Assembly: GCA_002402575.1 (NCBI GenBank)
Contig: DHGD01000066.1
Location: 1 to 18,744 of the forward strand
From: Syntrophomonas sp. UBA4807
Lineage (GTDB): Bacteria > Bacillota > Syntrophomonadia > Syntrophomonadales > Syntrophomonadaceae
DNA length: 18,744 bases
Direction of reading: 5' to 3'
The position numbers and the translations under genes were made by a program. Below the pieces are notes generated by a model. The model was given only the letters and a program-made list of their open reading frames with translations. It did no database searches and was not told where the DNA came from. The stretch's first letter is position 1. Each line of letters begins with the position of its first letter. Below are positions 5,790-12,524 of this stretch, piece after piece.

Positions 5790-6002
5790 TGTGTCAGATG
5801 ATTAATATGGAATATTTAGCCTAATGGAGGCTGAATCAAGGGGCCGAGTAACTCCCGGTCAGCGGCAAACATAAACTATGAGAAAAGCGGTCATGGAGAG
5901 CCCCCGGCAAATCGTCGATGGGTACCTGCACATAAAAAAGCAGGAGCAGGAGAATAATGGCAAATATTCAGGGCCATAATAATTAGAAAAGGAGAGACCA
6001 CT
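5790..6002. other. Intergenic region before gin, with an interrupted short frame
   Basis: There is no convincing gene. A plus-strand frame runs from ATG 5824 to a stop at 5977-5979 but is broken by TAA at 5872-5874, directly before an in-frame ATG at 5878. The downstream part would encode 33 residues containing ESPRQIVDGYLHIKKQEQEN. Neither ATG has a clear ribosome site. It may be a decayed gene or chance. The gin ribosome site AAAAGGAGAG lies at the right end. Confidence 0.3.
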
Positions 6003-6230
6003 ATGCTTTACGAAAAACAACAGGGTTCGGCTGCCATCGGCAGGCGGTCATGCCTTGTGCTGCCACGCTGTTGGATTTGTGACCAGGTACCGTCAGGCGG
6101 TATTCGCGACGGCATCAGGCTTAAAAAGGCATTTATCTGCTCTGGTTGCGAAAGGATTATTGTACAGAGCGATGTAGCTTCCGGACAATACCAGATATTT
6201 ATCAACAGGCTTAAAAAGATCCTGCTGTAA
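6003..6230 (+). CDS. gin: Anti-sigma factor Gin/CsfB (sporulation)
   Basis: The 75-residue product carries the Gin signature: a CxxC pair in RCWICDQVPSGGIRDGIRLKKAFIC and a second in CSGCE, forming a small zinc-binding module, followed by a basic helical tail (YQIFINRLKKILL). In Bacillus subtilis, Gin (CsfB) is made under forespore sigma F and inhibits sigma G, and also acts on sigma E in the mother cell. The first 20 residues are variable and low in conserved features. AAAGGAGAG lies about 6 nt before the ATG. The identification is strengthened by synteny: in Bacillus the same gene lies at the head of the segment leading to yaaO, tmk and holB. It indicates a sporulating organism or a lineage that retains sporulation genes. 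Confidence 0.85.
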   Translation: MLYEKQQGSAAIGRRSCLVLPRCWICDQVPSGGIRDGIRLKKAFICSGCERIIVQSDVASGQYQIFINRLKKILL

Positions 6231-6366
6231 AAACTATCCATTGCCGGTTCCCAATTCGGTAACCGCCATTCCCCCAATCTCTGCTACAATGATATGGAAA
6301 ACATACTCAGCGAACGAACTCCGGCTGGACTTGTTACTTGCTGAGAATAAGGAAAGGCCATCATCA

Positions 6367-7848
6367 TTGTCACACCACACGCCGATTTACAGTTCAATTA
6401 AGGATCGCCTGGAGAGGGCCGGGCTGCGGTTGCATATGCCTGGTCATGCCGGCTTATTGGGCCGTATCGGCGCCGATTTCCAATCCTGGTCAGAGTGGGA
6501 TTTCACTGAACTGCCAGGATTGGACGACCTTCATAAACCACAGGGAATCATTGACCAGGCCCAGCGCTTGCTGGCCCGGGCTTGCGGAGCCCAGGAAAGC
6601 CTTATCTTGGTTAATGGAAGCACATCAGGTATTCATGCCTTGCTAATGAGCGGAGCAGAGCAGGAAAAGGTGATCATACCCCGCAACTCCCATCGCGCTT
6701 TTTTTGGGGGTTTAGTACTGGCGGGAAGCCTCCCGGTATGGATACCCGCTGAAGTTGAGCCGGATCTGGGCATCGCCTTGGCAGTCCAACCGGAGACAAT
6801 CGCTGCCTTACTCGCTGCCCATGACCATGTCGAGGTAGCTTGGTTAACCAGTCCTTCTTATTATGGGACTTGCTGTGATGTTGCTGCTATTTCCCGTTTA
6901 CTCGCAGAACGAGGTATCCTGTTGATGGTGGATGAGGCTCACGGGGCGCATTTTCCTTTTCATCCCCAGTACCCCAACCCGGCCCTGCAGGACGGGGCGG
7001 CCGCAGTAGTCAATGGTCTGCACAAGACCTGGCCGGTCTTGACACAGTGCGCCTGCCTCAACCTGGGGTGTCCCTTTCCCGGATACATGGAGAACGATGA
7101 CACGGATTCATCCAGGCTGCTTCACACCCCGCGCGGTGCCCAGCTGCTGTCAGCCTACCACCTGTTGACAACCACCAGTCCGTCCTACCCGTTTATGGCT
7201 TCCATCGATGTAGCCCGGGATTTTATGGACCGGGAAGGCCGCGGGTGTTTGCAGCAAGCCCTGGAACTGTCCACCGAATATAAAACCCGGCTGAACCAAA
7301 TAAGAGGAATACGCTGCTGGGGTGAGGAACTGAGCAGCTTGCCGGGGGTAAAGGCGGTAGATCCGCTCAAGGTACTGATCACGGTGGATGAGTTGGAATT
7401 GGACGGTATCCAAATGGCCAATCTCCTTCGAGCCAAATACCACATTGAGCTGGAAATCGCCCAGCCGCGCATAATCATGGCCATGTTCTCACTATTGCAT
7501 TGCCGGGATGCCTGGGAACGATTTTACCAGGCAGTGAAGGAGATTGCGGCGCGTTATCCTGGTATTGGGAAAAAGCATCCTACCAACTATTTAATTCCAC
7601 CCTGGCATGTGGTACTGCCCCCCCGCCAGGCTTTCATGGCCGCCAAGAAAAGGGTCAGGCTGGAAGACGCCGGTAACATGGTGGCTGGGGAAATGGCAGC
7701 GATTTATCCGCCCGGTATTCCTTGCCTGTTGCCAGGGGAACTGATATCGGATGATATTTTGGAATACCTTATGTATTTAAAAAGAAGCGAAGTACCTGTT
7801 CAGGGACCAGCCGACCCGAGGCTCGATTACATTCTGGTGATAGAATAA
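6367..7848 (+). CDS. yaaO: PLP-dependent Orn/Lys/Arg decarboxylase family protein (YaaO-like)
   Basis: This is a fold-type I PLP enzyme of the basic-amino-acid decarboxylase family without the N-terminal wing domain. Conserved parts are LHMPGHAG near the start, LVNGSTSGIHALLMSG (phosphate-binding), WLTSPSYYGTCCDV, LMVDEAHGAHFPFHP (the Asp that pairs with the pyridine nitrogen), and VNGLHKTWPVLTQ, whose lysine should hold PLP. The C-terminal domain includes ARYPGIGKKHPTNYLIPPWHVVLPPRQAF and IAAIYPPGIPCLLPGE-like sequence. The start is uncertain. I prefer TTG 6367 (GGAAAGG 9 nt upstream; 493 aa, close to the 480 of B. subtilis YaaO); the frame is open from TTG 6241 and has an ATG at 6295, neither with a ribosome site. 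The substrate cannot be told from sequence, though polyamine synthesis is plausible. It ends 14 bp before tmk. Confidence 0.88.
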   Translation: MSHHTPIYSSIKDRLERAGLRLHMPGHAGLLGRIGADFQSWSEWDFTELPGLDDLHKPQGIIDQAQRLLARACGAQESLILVNGSTSGIHALLMSGAEQEKVIIPRNSHRAFFGGLVLAGSLPVWIPAEVEPDLGIALAVQPETIAALLAAHDHVEVAWLTSPSYYGTCCDVAAISRLLAERGILLMVDEAHGAHFPFHPQYPNPALQDGAAAVVNGLHKTWPVLTQCACLNLGCPFPGYMENDDTDSSRLLHTPRGAQLLSAYHLLTTTSPSYPFMASIDVARDFMDREGRGCLQQALELSTEYKTRLNQIRGIRCWGEELSSLPGVKAVDPLKVLITVDELELDGIQMANLLRAKYHIELEIAQPRIIMAMFSLLHCRDAWERFYQAVKEIAARYPGIGKKHPTNYLIPPWHVVLPPRQAFMAAKKRVRLEDAGNMVAGEMAAIYPPGIPCLLPGELISDDILEYLMYLKRSEVPVQGPADPRLDYILVIE

Positions 7849-7862
7849 GAGGGATTGATGAG

Positions 7863-8495
7863 ATGAACGACAGAGGATTTTTTATAAGCCTGGAAGGTAT
7901 TGATGGAAGCGGGAAGACTACCCTAAAGGAAAACATAATAAAAGAACTGGGGCGGAATCACTCCGTGGTCGGTATACGTGAACCGGGCGGCACGTTGGTC
8001 TCTGAACAGATACGGGACTTGGTATTGGACGCCAGGAATAGTGGTATAATGGGTAAAACCGAGGCTTTGCTTTATGCGGCAGCCCGCAGTCAAGTGGTCG
8101 AAGAAGTGATCAGGCCGGCTTTAAACCGGGGGCAGATCGTTATTGCCGACCGCTACATGGATTCTACTATAGCGTATCAGGGGTATGGGCGGGGGCTTGA
8201 TCTGCAATTTCTGTTTGACCTTAACCGTATATGCACCGGGGGTTTGTACCCGGACGTTACCCTCTACCTGGATATCGATCCATTGGAGGCCTACTGCCGC
8301 CGCCAGGGTGAAGTACAAGATCGCCTTGAGCAAGAGGGCTTGGAATTTCAAGCTCGGGTTCGGGGCGGATACCTTGTCCTGGCCGCCTCTGAGCCTCGGA
8401 TCAAGCAGTTGGACGCCACTCAGGGCCGTCAGCAGATTCTTGATCAAGCCTTGGATTTGATCAATACCGGCTTGCTTTCTAGAAACCGCAATTAA
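7863..8495 (+). CDS. tmk: Thymidylate kinase
   Basis: Tmk phosphorylates dTMP to dTDP with ATP in DNA precursor synthesis. The 210-residue product has the P-loop GIDGSGKTT (about 12-20) and REPGGTLVSEQIRDLVLD (dTMP site). It also has the DRY motif in IVIADRYMDSTIAYQGYGRG and the LID region around QDRLEQEGLEFQARVRGGYL. The length is standard. A GAGGG ribosome site lies about 9 nt before the ATG, and the gene starts 14 bp after the decarboxylase gene. Only 7 bp separate its stop from the nominal holB start; in Bacillus yaaQ and yaaR lie between these two genes. Confidence 0.97.
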   Translation: MNDRGFFISLEGIDGSGKTTLKENIIKELGRNHSVVGIREPGGTLVSEQIRDLVLDARNSGIMGKTEALLYAAARSQVVEEVIRPALNRGQIVIADRYMDSTIAYQGYGRGLDLQFLFDLNRICTGGLYPDVTLYLDIDPLEAYCRRQGEVQDRLEQEGLEFQARVRGGYLVLAASEPRIKQLDATQGRQQILDQALDLINTGLLSRNRN

Positions 8496-8511
8496 GAACA
8501 GGATGAGCCGA

Positions 8512-9468
8512 ATGGAATTATTGATGGAAATTGTTGGGCAGGAAAGAGTTGTTACGGCCTTGCGCCGGGCCCTGAGTTCAGGGAACATCCATCACGCCTA
8601 TCTGTTTATCGGTCCTGGGGGGGTCGGCAAAAAGACCGCTGCCCGCGCTTTTGCCCGGGCTATAATTCTAAATGATGATCCCCAGGGGGAATCCTATCTC
8701 AGAGAAGGTGTTCATCCCGATTTCATGAATATCGAGAGACTGGAGAAGAAGACCCAAATCAGTATAGAACAGATCAACCGGGAAATGGAACCGTGGCTGG
8801 CAGTGAAACCGTTTCGAGCCGCCCACCGGGTCATAATCATAAATGATGCCCATCTGCTGAGCCTACCCGCTGCTAATGCGCTGCTAAAGACTTTGGAAGA
8901 GCCACCCCCTTATGCGGTCATAATTCTGGTTGCTGATGAGATGCTATTGGAGACCATAGTCTCCCGGTGCCAGCGCTTAAGGTTTCGGCTGCTGTCCGGA
9001 AAAGACCTGGAGGATTTCCTTACCCAAAGGGAATTGGAAAGTAAATGGGCTTCGTACTTGGCAAGATTGGCCCAGGGATGTTTGGCGACCGCGATTCAGT
9101 TGGCTGATACCGACGGACTGGAGCAACAGTGGCAACAGGCGTGGAAATTAATCGGCCAGTTGGCTGGGGGCGGTGAGATTGAAGTATTCAATTGTGCAGA
9201 AGAAATAGACAAACAGCCCGAAATCATGACTATCCTGCTAACCACCCTATTGCGGGACGTATATGTTTATCAAAGCACCCACGAATTGTCGTTGCTGGTA
9301 GTACAGGAGAATGCTTCCGCATATGAGGCATTTAAACCCCTGAATGGGAAACAGGTGTTGGATTCTATAGCCCATATTGAGGAACTAAGGAATAAGTATC
9401 GGGGACCAATTCGATCACTTCTGCTGAGCATTAATATTTCATATCAATTACGGGATGCTTTACAATAA
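8512..9468 (+). CDS. holB: DNA polymerase III delta-prime subunit
   Basis: HolB is the stator of the clamp loader that places the sliding clamp on primed DNA. I favour ATG 8512 (AGGATG ribosome site about 7 nt upstream, giving the family-like start MELLMEIVGQERVVTALRRAL); ATG 8503 is in frame and adds three residues. The AAA+ domain shows GPGGVGKKTAARAFA (Walker A position), HPDFMNIE, INDAHLLSLPAANALLKTLEEPPP, and SRCQRLRF, the SRC arginine-finger motif. The remainder is the helical collar domain. Compared with many delta' subunits, the four zinc-binding cysteines after the P-loop are missing (the region reads NDDPQGESYLREGVHPD), and the P-loop has GKK. Delta' need not hydrolyse ATP, so function is probably kept. 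Confidence 0.93.
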   Translation: MELLMEIVGQERVVTALRRALSSGNIHHAYLFIGPGGVGKKTAARAFARAIILNDDPQGESYLREGVHPDFMNIERLEKKTQISIEQINREMEPWLAVKPFRAAHRVIIINDAHLLSLPAANALLKTLEEPPPYAVIILVADEMLLETIVSRCQRLRFRLLSGKDLEDFLTQRELESKWASYLARLAQGCLATAIQLADTDGLEQQWQQAWKLIGQLAGGGEIEVFNCAEEIDKQPEIMTILLTTLLRDVYVYQSTHELSLLVVQENASAYEAFKPLNGKQVLDSIAHIEELRNKYRGPIRSLLLSINISYQLRDALQ

Positions 9469-9523
9469 GAACAGTCTTTAAGGTAATACAAATATTCAAC
9501 AGAAACTATGGGAGGTCATAACT

Positions 9524-10255
9524 GTGGCATTTGTTGTAGGGGTCAGATTTAAGCCGGCAGGCAAAATGTACTATTTTGATAATTCTGGCCTGGATTTGAA
9601 AATTGGGGATGCGGTCATAGTAGAGACTGCCCGCGGAGTTGAACGCGGCCTGGTAGCCATTGATAAGCGGGATGTCAGCGAGGATCAACTGGTGCTGCCT
9701 TTAAAAAAAGTAATCCGCAAAGCAAGCGAGGAAGACGAGGCATCGTACCGCCAAAATAAGGCCAAGGAAGCTGAGGCGCTGGAGATTTGTAAGGAAAAGG
9801 TGCGGGCTCATGACCTGCCTATGCGCCTTATCGATGTTGAATATACCTTCGACATGGGCAAAATCATCTTTTATTTCACCGCTGAGAGCCGGGTGGATTT
9901 CCGCGAACTGGTAAAAGATCTGGCCGCTATATTCCGCACCCGGATCGAATTGAGGCAGATCGGAGTGCGGGACGAAGCCAAGATGCTGGGCGGCATAGGT
10001 ACTTGCGGGCGTATACTTTGCTGTAATAATTTCCTGGGGGAATTTGCCCCGGTTTCTATCCGGATGGCCAAGGAACAACATCTTTCTCTTAACCCAGCCA
10101 AAATATCGGGCACCTGCGGCAGACTAATGTGCTGTCTCAAGTATGAATCGGAGATGTATGATTCCAAGAAACCGGAGGGGAAAAAGGGTGGAAAAAACAA
10201 TCCAAGAGCTGGAGAATCTGATAAGGGATCTGATATTGGAGCTGGGGGATCTTAA
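9524..10255 (+). CDS. ricT: RicT/YaaT, PSP1-domain Fe-S protein with short C-terminus
   Basis: In B. subtilis YaaT (RicT) forms the RicAFT complex with YmcA and YlbF. The complex carries [4Fe-4S] clusters and promotes RNase Y-dependent mRNA processing, sporulation and biofilm formation. The 243-residue product has the PSP1 domain (about 1-205) with the six conserved cysteines in CGRILCC (161, 166, 167) and CGRLMCC (198, 203, 204). It starts at GTG 9524 with GGGAGG 8 nt upstream. After KYESEMYDS (about 213) the protein turns into a Gly/Lys/Ser-rich tail. From residue 222 on, this tail is encoded by the same DNA as the start of yabA. B. subtilis YaaT is longer (about 275 aa) and continues with a structured segment, so the C-terminus here looks replaced or shortened. 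No frameshift restoring the missing part was found in the other frames. Confidence 0.92.
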   Translation: MAFVVGVRFKPAGKMYYFDNSGLDLKIGDAVIVETARGVERGLVAIDKRDVSEDQLVLPLKKVIRKASEEDEASYRQNKAKEAEALEICKEKVRAHDLPMRLIDVEYTFDMGKIIFYFTAESRVDFRELVKDLAAIFRTRIELRQIGVRDEAKMLGGIGTCGRILCCNNFLGEFAPVSIRMAKEQHLSLNPAKISGTCGRLMCCLKYESEMYDSKKPEGKKGGKNNPRAGESDKGSDIGAGGS

Positions 10256-10463
10256 GGACCGGGTGGCTCGGTTAGAAGGTGAAAGGTCCTTTGCTGGAGC
10301 GGACAATAAACCAGCGCTGGTGGATGCCGTTAAGCTGCAGGGTGAGAGTTATGCTAACTTGGGCAGAATATATGCGGAAGGGTTTCACATATGTCCGGTG
10401 GCTTACGGAGAGCCCAGGCGGGATGGCTGCTTGTTTTGCATAGCTTTCATGGGTAAGGAGTAG
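10188..10463 (+). CDS. yabA: Replication initiation control protein YabA
   Basis: YabA restrains chromosome replication initiation in Firmicutes by binding DnaA and the DnaN clamp. I place the start at GTG 10188, 7 nt after GGAGGGG, giving 91 residues; the open frame extends to an ATG at 10143 but that part is not YabA-like. The N-terminal 35 residues form a leucine-zipper-like coiled coil (EKTIQELENLIRDLILELG), the tetramerisation region. A linker follows, then the C-terminal zinc module FHIC...GCLFC with His67, Cys69, Cys81 and Cys84. It overlaps the 3' end of ricT by 68 bp in another frame, an unusually long overlap for a bacterial operon. Its stop codon overlaps the ribosome site of the next gene. 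Confidence 0.92.
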   Translation: MEKTIQELENLIRDLILELGDLKDRVARLEGERSFAGADNKPALVDAVKLQGESYANLGRIYAEGFHICPVAYGEPRRDGCLFCIAFMGKE

Positions 10464-10470
10464 TTACACC

Positions 10471-11211
10471 GTGCATGCCAATTTGATTCGGGCGGGAGAA
10501 AGCCTGGATGATTTGATCTTAGGCGGTTTGAAGATTATCCAACCCATAAAGGGTTATCGTTTTTCTATCGATGCAGTGCTATTGGCTCATTTTGCAGATC
10601 TGCACGGGGTGAAAAAGGTGATTGATCTCGGCACTGGCAACGGGATCATACCGTTGCTGCTTTCTCATCGCGATCCGGGCATTGATATTTTGGGAATCGA
10701 GCTGCAGCCAGCCATGGCAGACAGGGCTGGCCGAAGTGTACAACTCAATAATTTGCAGCATAGAATTGATATTCTGCAAGCAGACATAAGAAAACTGAAA
10801 GAGAAACTGCCGGGGGGGAGTGCCGAGCTGGTCTTGAGCAACCCCCCTTTTTGGAAACGTGGGGAAGGGCATGTCAACCAGAATCACGAAAAGTCCATTG
10901 CCCGCCATGAACTGGAGATCACCCTTAAGGAACTGGCTGAAGGGGCAGTCCACCTTCTGGCTCCCCAGGGAGTTTTGGCTATCATCCACAGGGTGGAGCG
11001 GTTGAATGAAATTGCCGACGTATTCGGCCACTTTGGTTTATCATTAAGCAGGGTGCGCAAGGTTCAGTCTTATGCCGAGCGCCCTGCCAGGCAGGTATTG
11101 GTCGAAGCGAGGTTTGGAAGGCAGGAGACGGTGTTGATACCGCCATTGATTATGTACAGCAAATTAAACTGTTATGGCGATGAACTCCGACACCTGTATG
11201 GGGAGGCGTAA
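10471..11211 (+). CDS. yabB: tRNA1(Val) A37 N6-methyltransferase family protein (YabB)
   Basis: This is a class I SAM-dependent methyltransferase of 246 residues. The SAM-binding motif I is VIDLGTGNGIIPLLLS (about 50-65), the acidic end of strand 2 is ILGIELQPAMADRA, and the catalytic motif of N6-adenine methyltransferases is LSNPPFWKRGEGHVN (NPPF, about 126). The N-terminal GYRFSIDAVLLAHF block is typical of the TrmN6/YfiC group, which methylates A37 in tRNA. It starts at GTG 10471 with AAGGAG overlapping the yabA stop codon. It is coupled to rsmI by a TAATG overlap. The gene lies at the same position as yabB in B. subtilis; the exact RNA target is inferred from family membership. Confidence 0.9.
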   Translation: MHANLIRAGESLDDLILGGLKIIQPIKGYRFSIDAVLLAHFADLHGVKKVIDLGTGNGIIPLLLSHRDPGIDILGIELQPAMADRAGRSVQLNNLQHRIDILQADIRKLKEKLPGGSAELVLSNPPFWKRGEGHVNQNHEKSIARHELEITLKELAEGAVHLLAPQGVLAIIHRVERLNEIADVFGHFGLSLSRVRKVQSYAERPARQVLVEARFGRQETVLIPPLIMYSKLNCYGDELRHLYGEA

Positions 11212-12056
11212 TGAAAGGGAAGCTATTTGTATGCGGGACTCCTATTGGGAACCTTGAGGATGTAACCATACGGCTTTTGAAAACCTTGCGCAAAGTAGAT
11301 ATGATTGCATGTGAGGATACCCGCCATACCATTAAACTTCTAAATCGTTATAAAATAAAAAACAAGCTGGTCAGTTACCATGAGTTCAGCGGACCCGGCA
11401 AAACCTCCTATCTGCTGAGCCAGTTGGCACTTGGTCTCAACGTGGCGTTGGTCTCTGATGCCGGCATGCCGACCATATCCGACCCCGGTCAGGATTTGGT
11501 TCGTCAGGTCATAGACGAGGGCTTCGAGGTTGAGGTGATTCCTGGGCCTTCAGCCTGCACGGCAGCCTTGGCAATTACCGGTGTGGATAGCTCTTCGTTC
11601 ATCTTTTCAGGCTTTCTCCCTCCCAAATCCACCAAACGCAGAGAGGCCCTGTTGAATTTTGTTGGCGAGTCCCGCACGATCATATTATATGAAGCCCCCC
11701 ACCGGTTGGAGGCAACACTGGCCGATATCGCAACGGTGTTGGGGGAAGAACGGCCGGTGGTGGTGGCGCGTGAATTGACCAAAGTCCATCAGGAGGTCCA
11801 AAGAGGGAAGATCAAAGAGGTATTATATTATTACCAACAGCACCAACCCCGGGGAGAAATATGCATTCTATTACCGGCACCGGAGGAGGAAACCGGTACT
11901 ATTGATATGGATCTCATTATTCGGGAAACGTGTGAGTTGGTTAGTGGCGGGATGGAAAAAAAACAAGCCTTCAAACTGAAGGCTAGGCAATATAATATTC
12001 CAAAATCGACAATATACGCGTTATTTATTAAATTCAACCAGGATGCTGATAAATAA
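11211..12056 (+). CDS. rsmI: 16S rRNA 2'-O-methyltransferase RsmI
   Basis: RsmI uses SAM to 2'-O-methylate C1402 of 16S rRNA, tuning decoding at the P site. The 281-residue product is of normal length. Motifs seen are LFVCGTPIGNLEDVTIRLL at the start, ACEDTRHTIKLLNRY, LVSDAGMPTISDPGQDLV, VIPGPSACTAALAITG and FSGFLPPKSTKRREALL, then YEAPHRLEATLADI and VVARELTKVHQEVQRG. These are diagnostic of the tetrapyrrole-methylase-like RsmI family. The C-terminal helical part (ELVSGGMEKKQAFKLKARQYNIPKSTIYALFIKF) is present. The ATG overlaps the stop of the preceding gene (TAATG), with GGGGAGG upstream. In Bacillus a small GIY-YIG gene (yazA) precedes it; it is absent here. The stop codon directly abuts the abrB stop codon on the other strand. 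Confidence 0.96.
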   Translation: MKGKLFVCGTPIGNLEDVTIRLLKTLRKVDMIACEDTRHTIKLLNRYKIKNKLVSYHEFSGPGKTSYLLSQLALGLNVALVSDAGMPTISDPGQDLVRQVIDEGFEVEVIPGPSACTAALAITGVDSSSFIFSGFLPPKSTKRREALLNFVGESRTIILYEAPHRLEATLADIATVLGEERPVVVARELTKVHQEVQRGKIKEVLYYYQQHQPRGEICILLPAPEEETGTIDMDLIIRETCELVSGGMEKKQAFKLKARQYNIPKSTIYALFIKFNQDADK

Positions 12057-12308
12057 CTAAACGATCTGCCGGGACAACTCGACCAAACAGCTTTTACAAA
12101 GATTCTTTCCTTTGTAATTAGCCACATCTTCTGCATTTCCACAAAAGATACAAGCCGGTTCATACTTCTTCAATATAATTTTCTCACTATCAACATAAAT
12201 TTCCAAAGCGTCCTTTTCTTCAATTCCCATTGTGCGTCTTAATTCAATGGGAATTACGATGCGCCCGAGCTCGTCAACACGCCGTACCACACCTGTTGAT
12301 TTCATCAT
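12057..12308 (-). CDS. abrB: AbrB-family transition-state regulator with a C4 zinc motif
   Basis: The N-terminal swapped-hairpin DNA-binding domain is nearly canonical: MKSTGVVRRVDELGRIVIP then IELRRTMGIEEKDALEIYVD (about 2-50). In Bacillus, AbrB represses post-exponential genes and is itself repressed by Spo0A. The C-terminal 30 residues contain CIFC (Cys53, Cys56) and CKSC (Cys71, Cys74), a likely zinc ribbon of a type seen in clostridial AbrB paralogues and different from the AbrB C-terminal dimerisation domain of B. subtilis. AGGAGGGTG lies about 8 nt before the first of two tandem ATG codons; either could be used. The gene is on the opposite strand within an otherwise co-directional cluster, as in Bacillus. 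A Spo0A-box sequence lies about 130 bp upstream. Confidence 0.93.
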   Translation of the reverse strand: MMKSTGVVRRVDELGRIVIPIELRRTMGIEEKDALEIYVDSEKIILKKYEPACIFCGNAEDVANYKGKNLCKSCLVELSRQIV

Positions 12309-12349
12309 AATCTGTTCACCCTCCTTCTCTATTATTCAGGGTCAATGAA

Positions 12350-12378
12350 AAGGTACCAAAATTGGCAGAAAACGTCAA
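12350..12378 (-). promoter_or_regulatory. Candidate abrB promoter
   Basis: On the minus strand TTGACG (plus 12373-12378) is followed after 17 bp by TACCTT (plus 12350-12355), giving a leader of about 35 nt. The -10 is poor (3 of 6). A second pair, TTTTAA-N17-TATATT (plus 12394-12422), lies further upstream. Which is used cannot be decided by eye. Confidence 0.4.
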
Positions 12379-12434
12379 GCAATTTTTCAACAAAATATAC
12401 TAAAATATTCACGAATTTAAAAGAAATTTCCTTT

Positions 12435-12441
12435 TTCGACA
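12435..12441 (-). promoter_or_regulatory. Spo0A box between abrB and metG
   Basis: TGTCGAA on the minus strand, followed by AAA, is a perfect match to the Spo0A-binding core. It lies between the divergent abrB and metG genes, just upstream of the distal abrB promoter candidate. In B. subtilis, Spo0A~P represses abrB, so the location is meaningful, although a 7-bp match alone can arise by chance. Confidence 0.45.
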
Positions 12442-12524
12442 TTGCTATGGGGATTGAGAATAAGCCGGCAATTATGTGGTAAACTATACAGAATATACCT
12501 TGACAGACGGATGGAGGAGCATGA

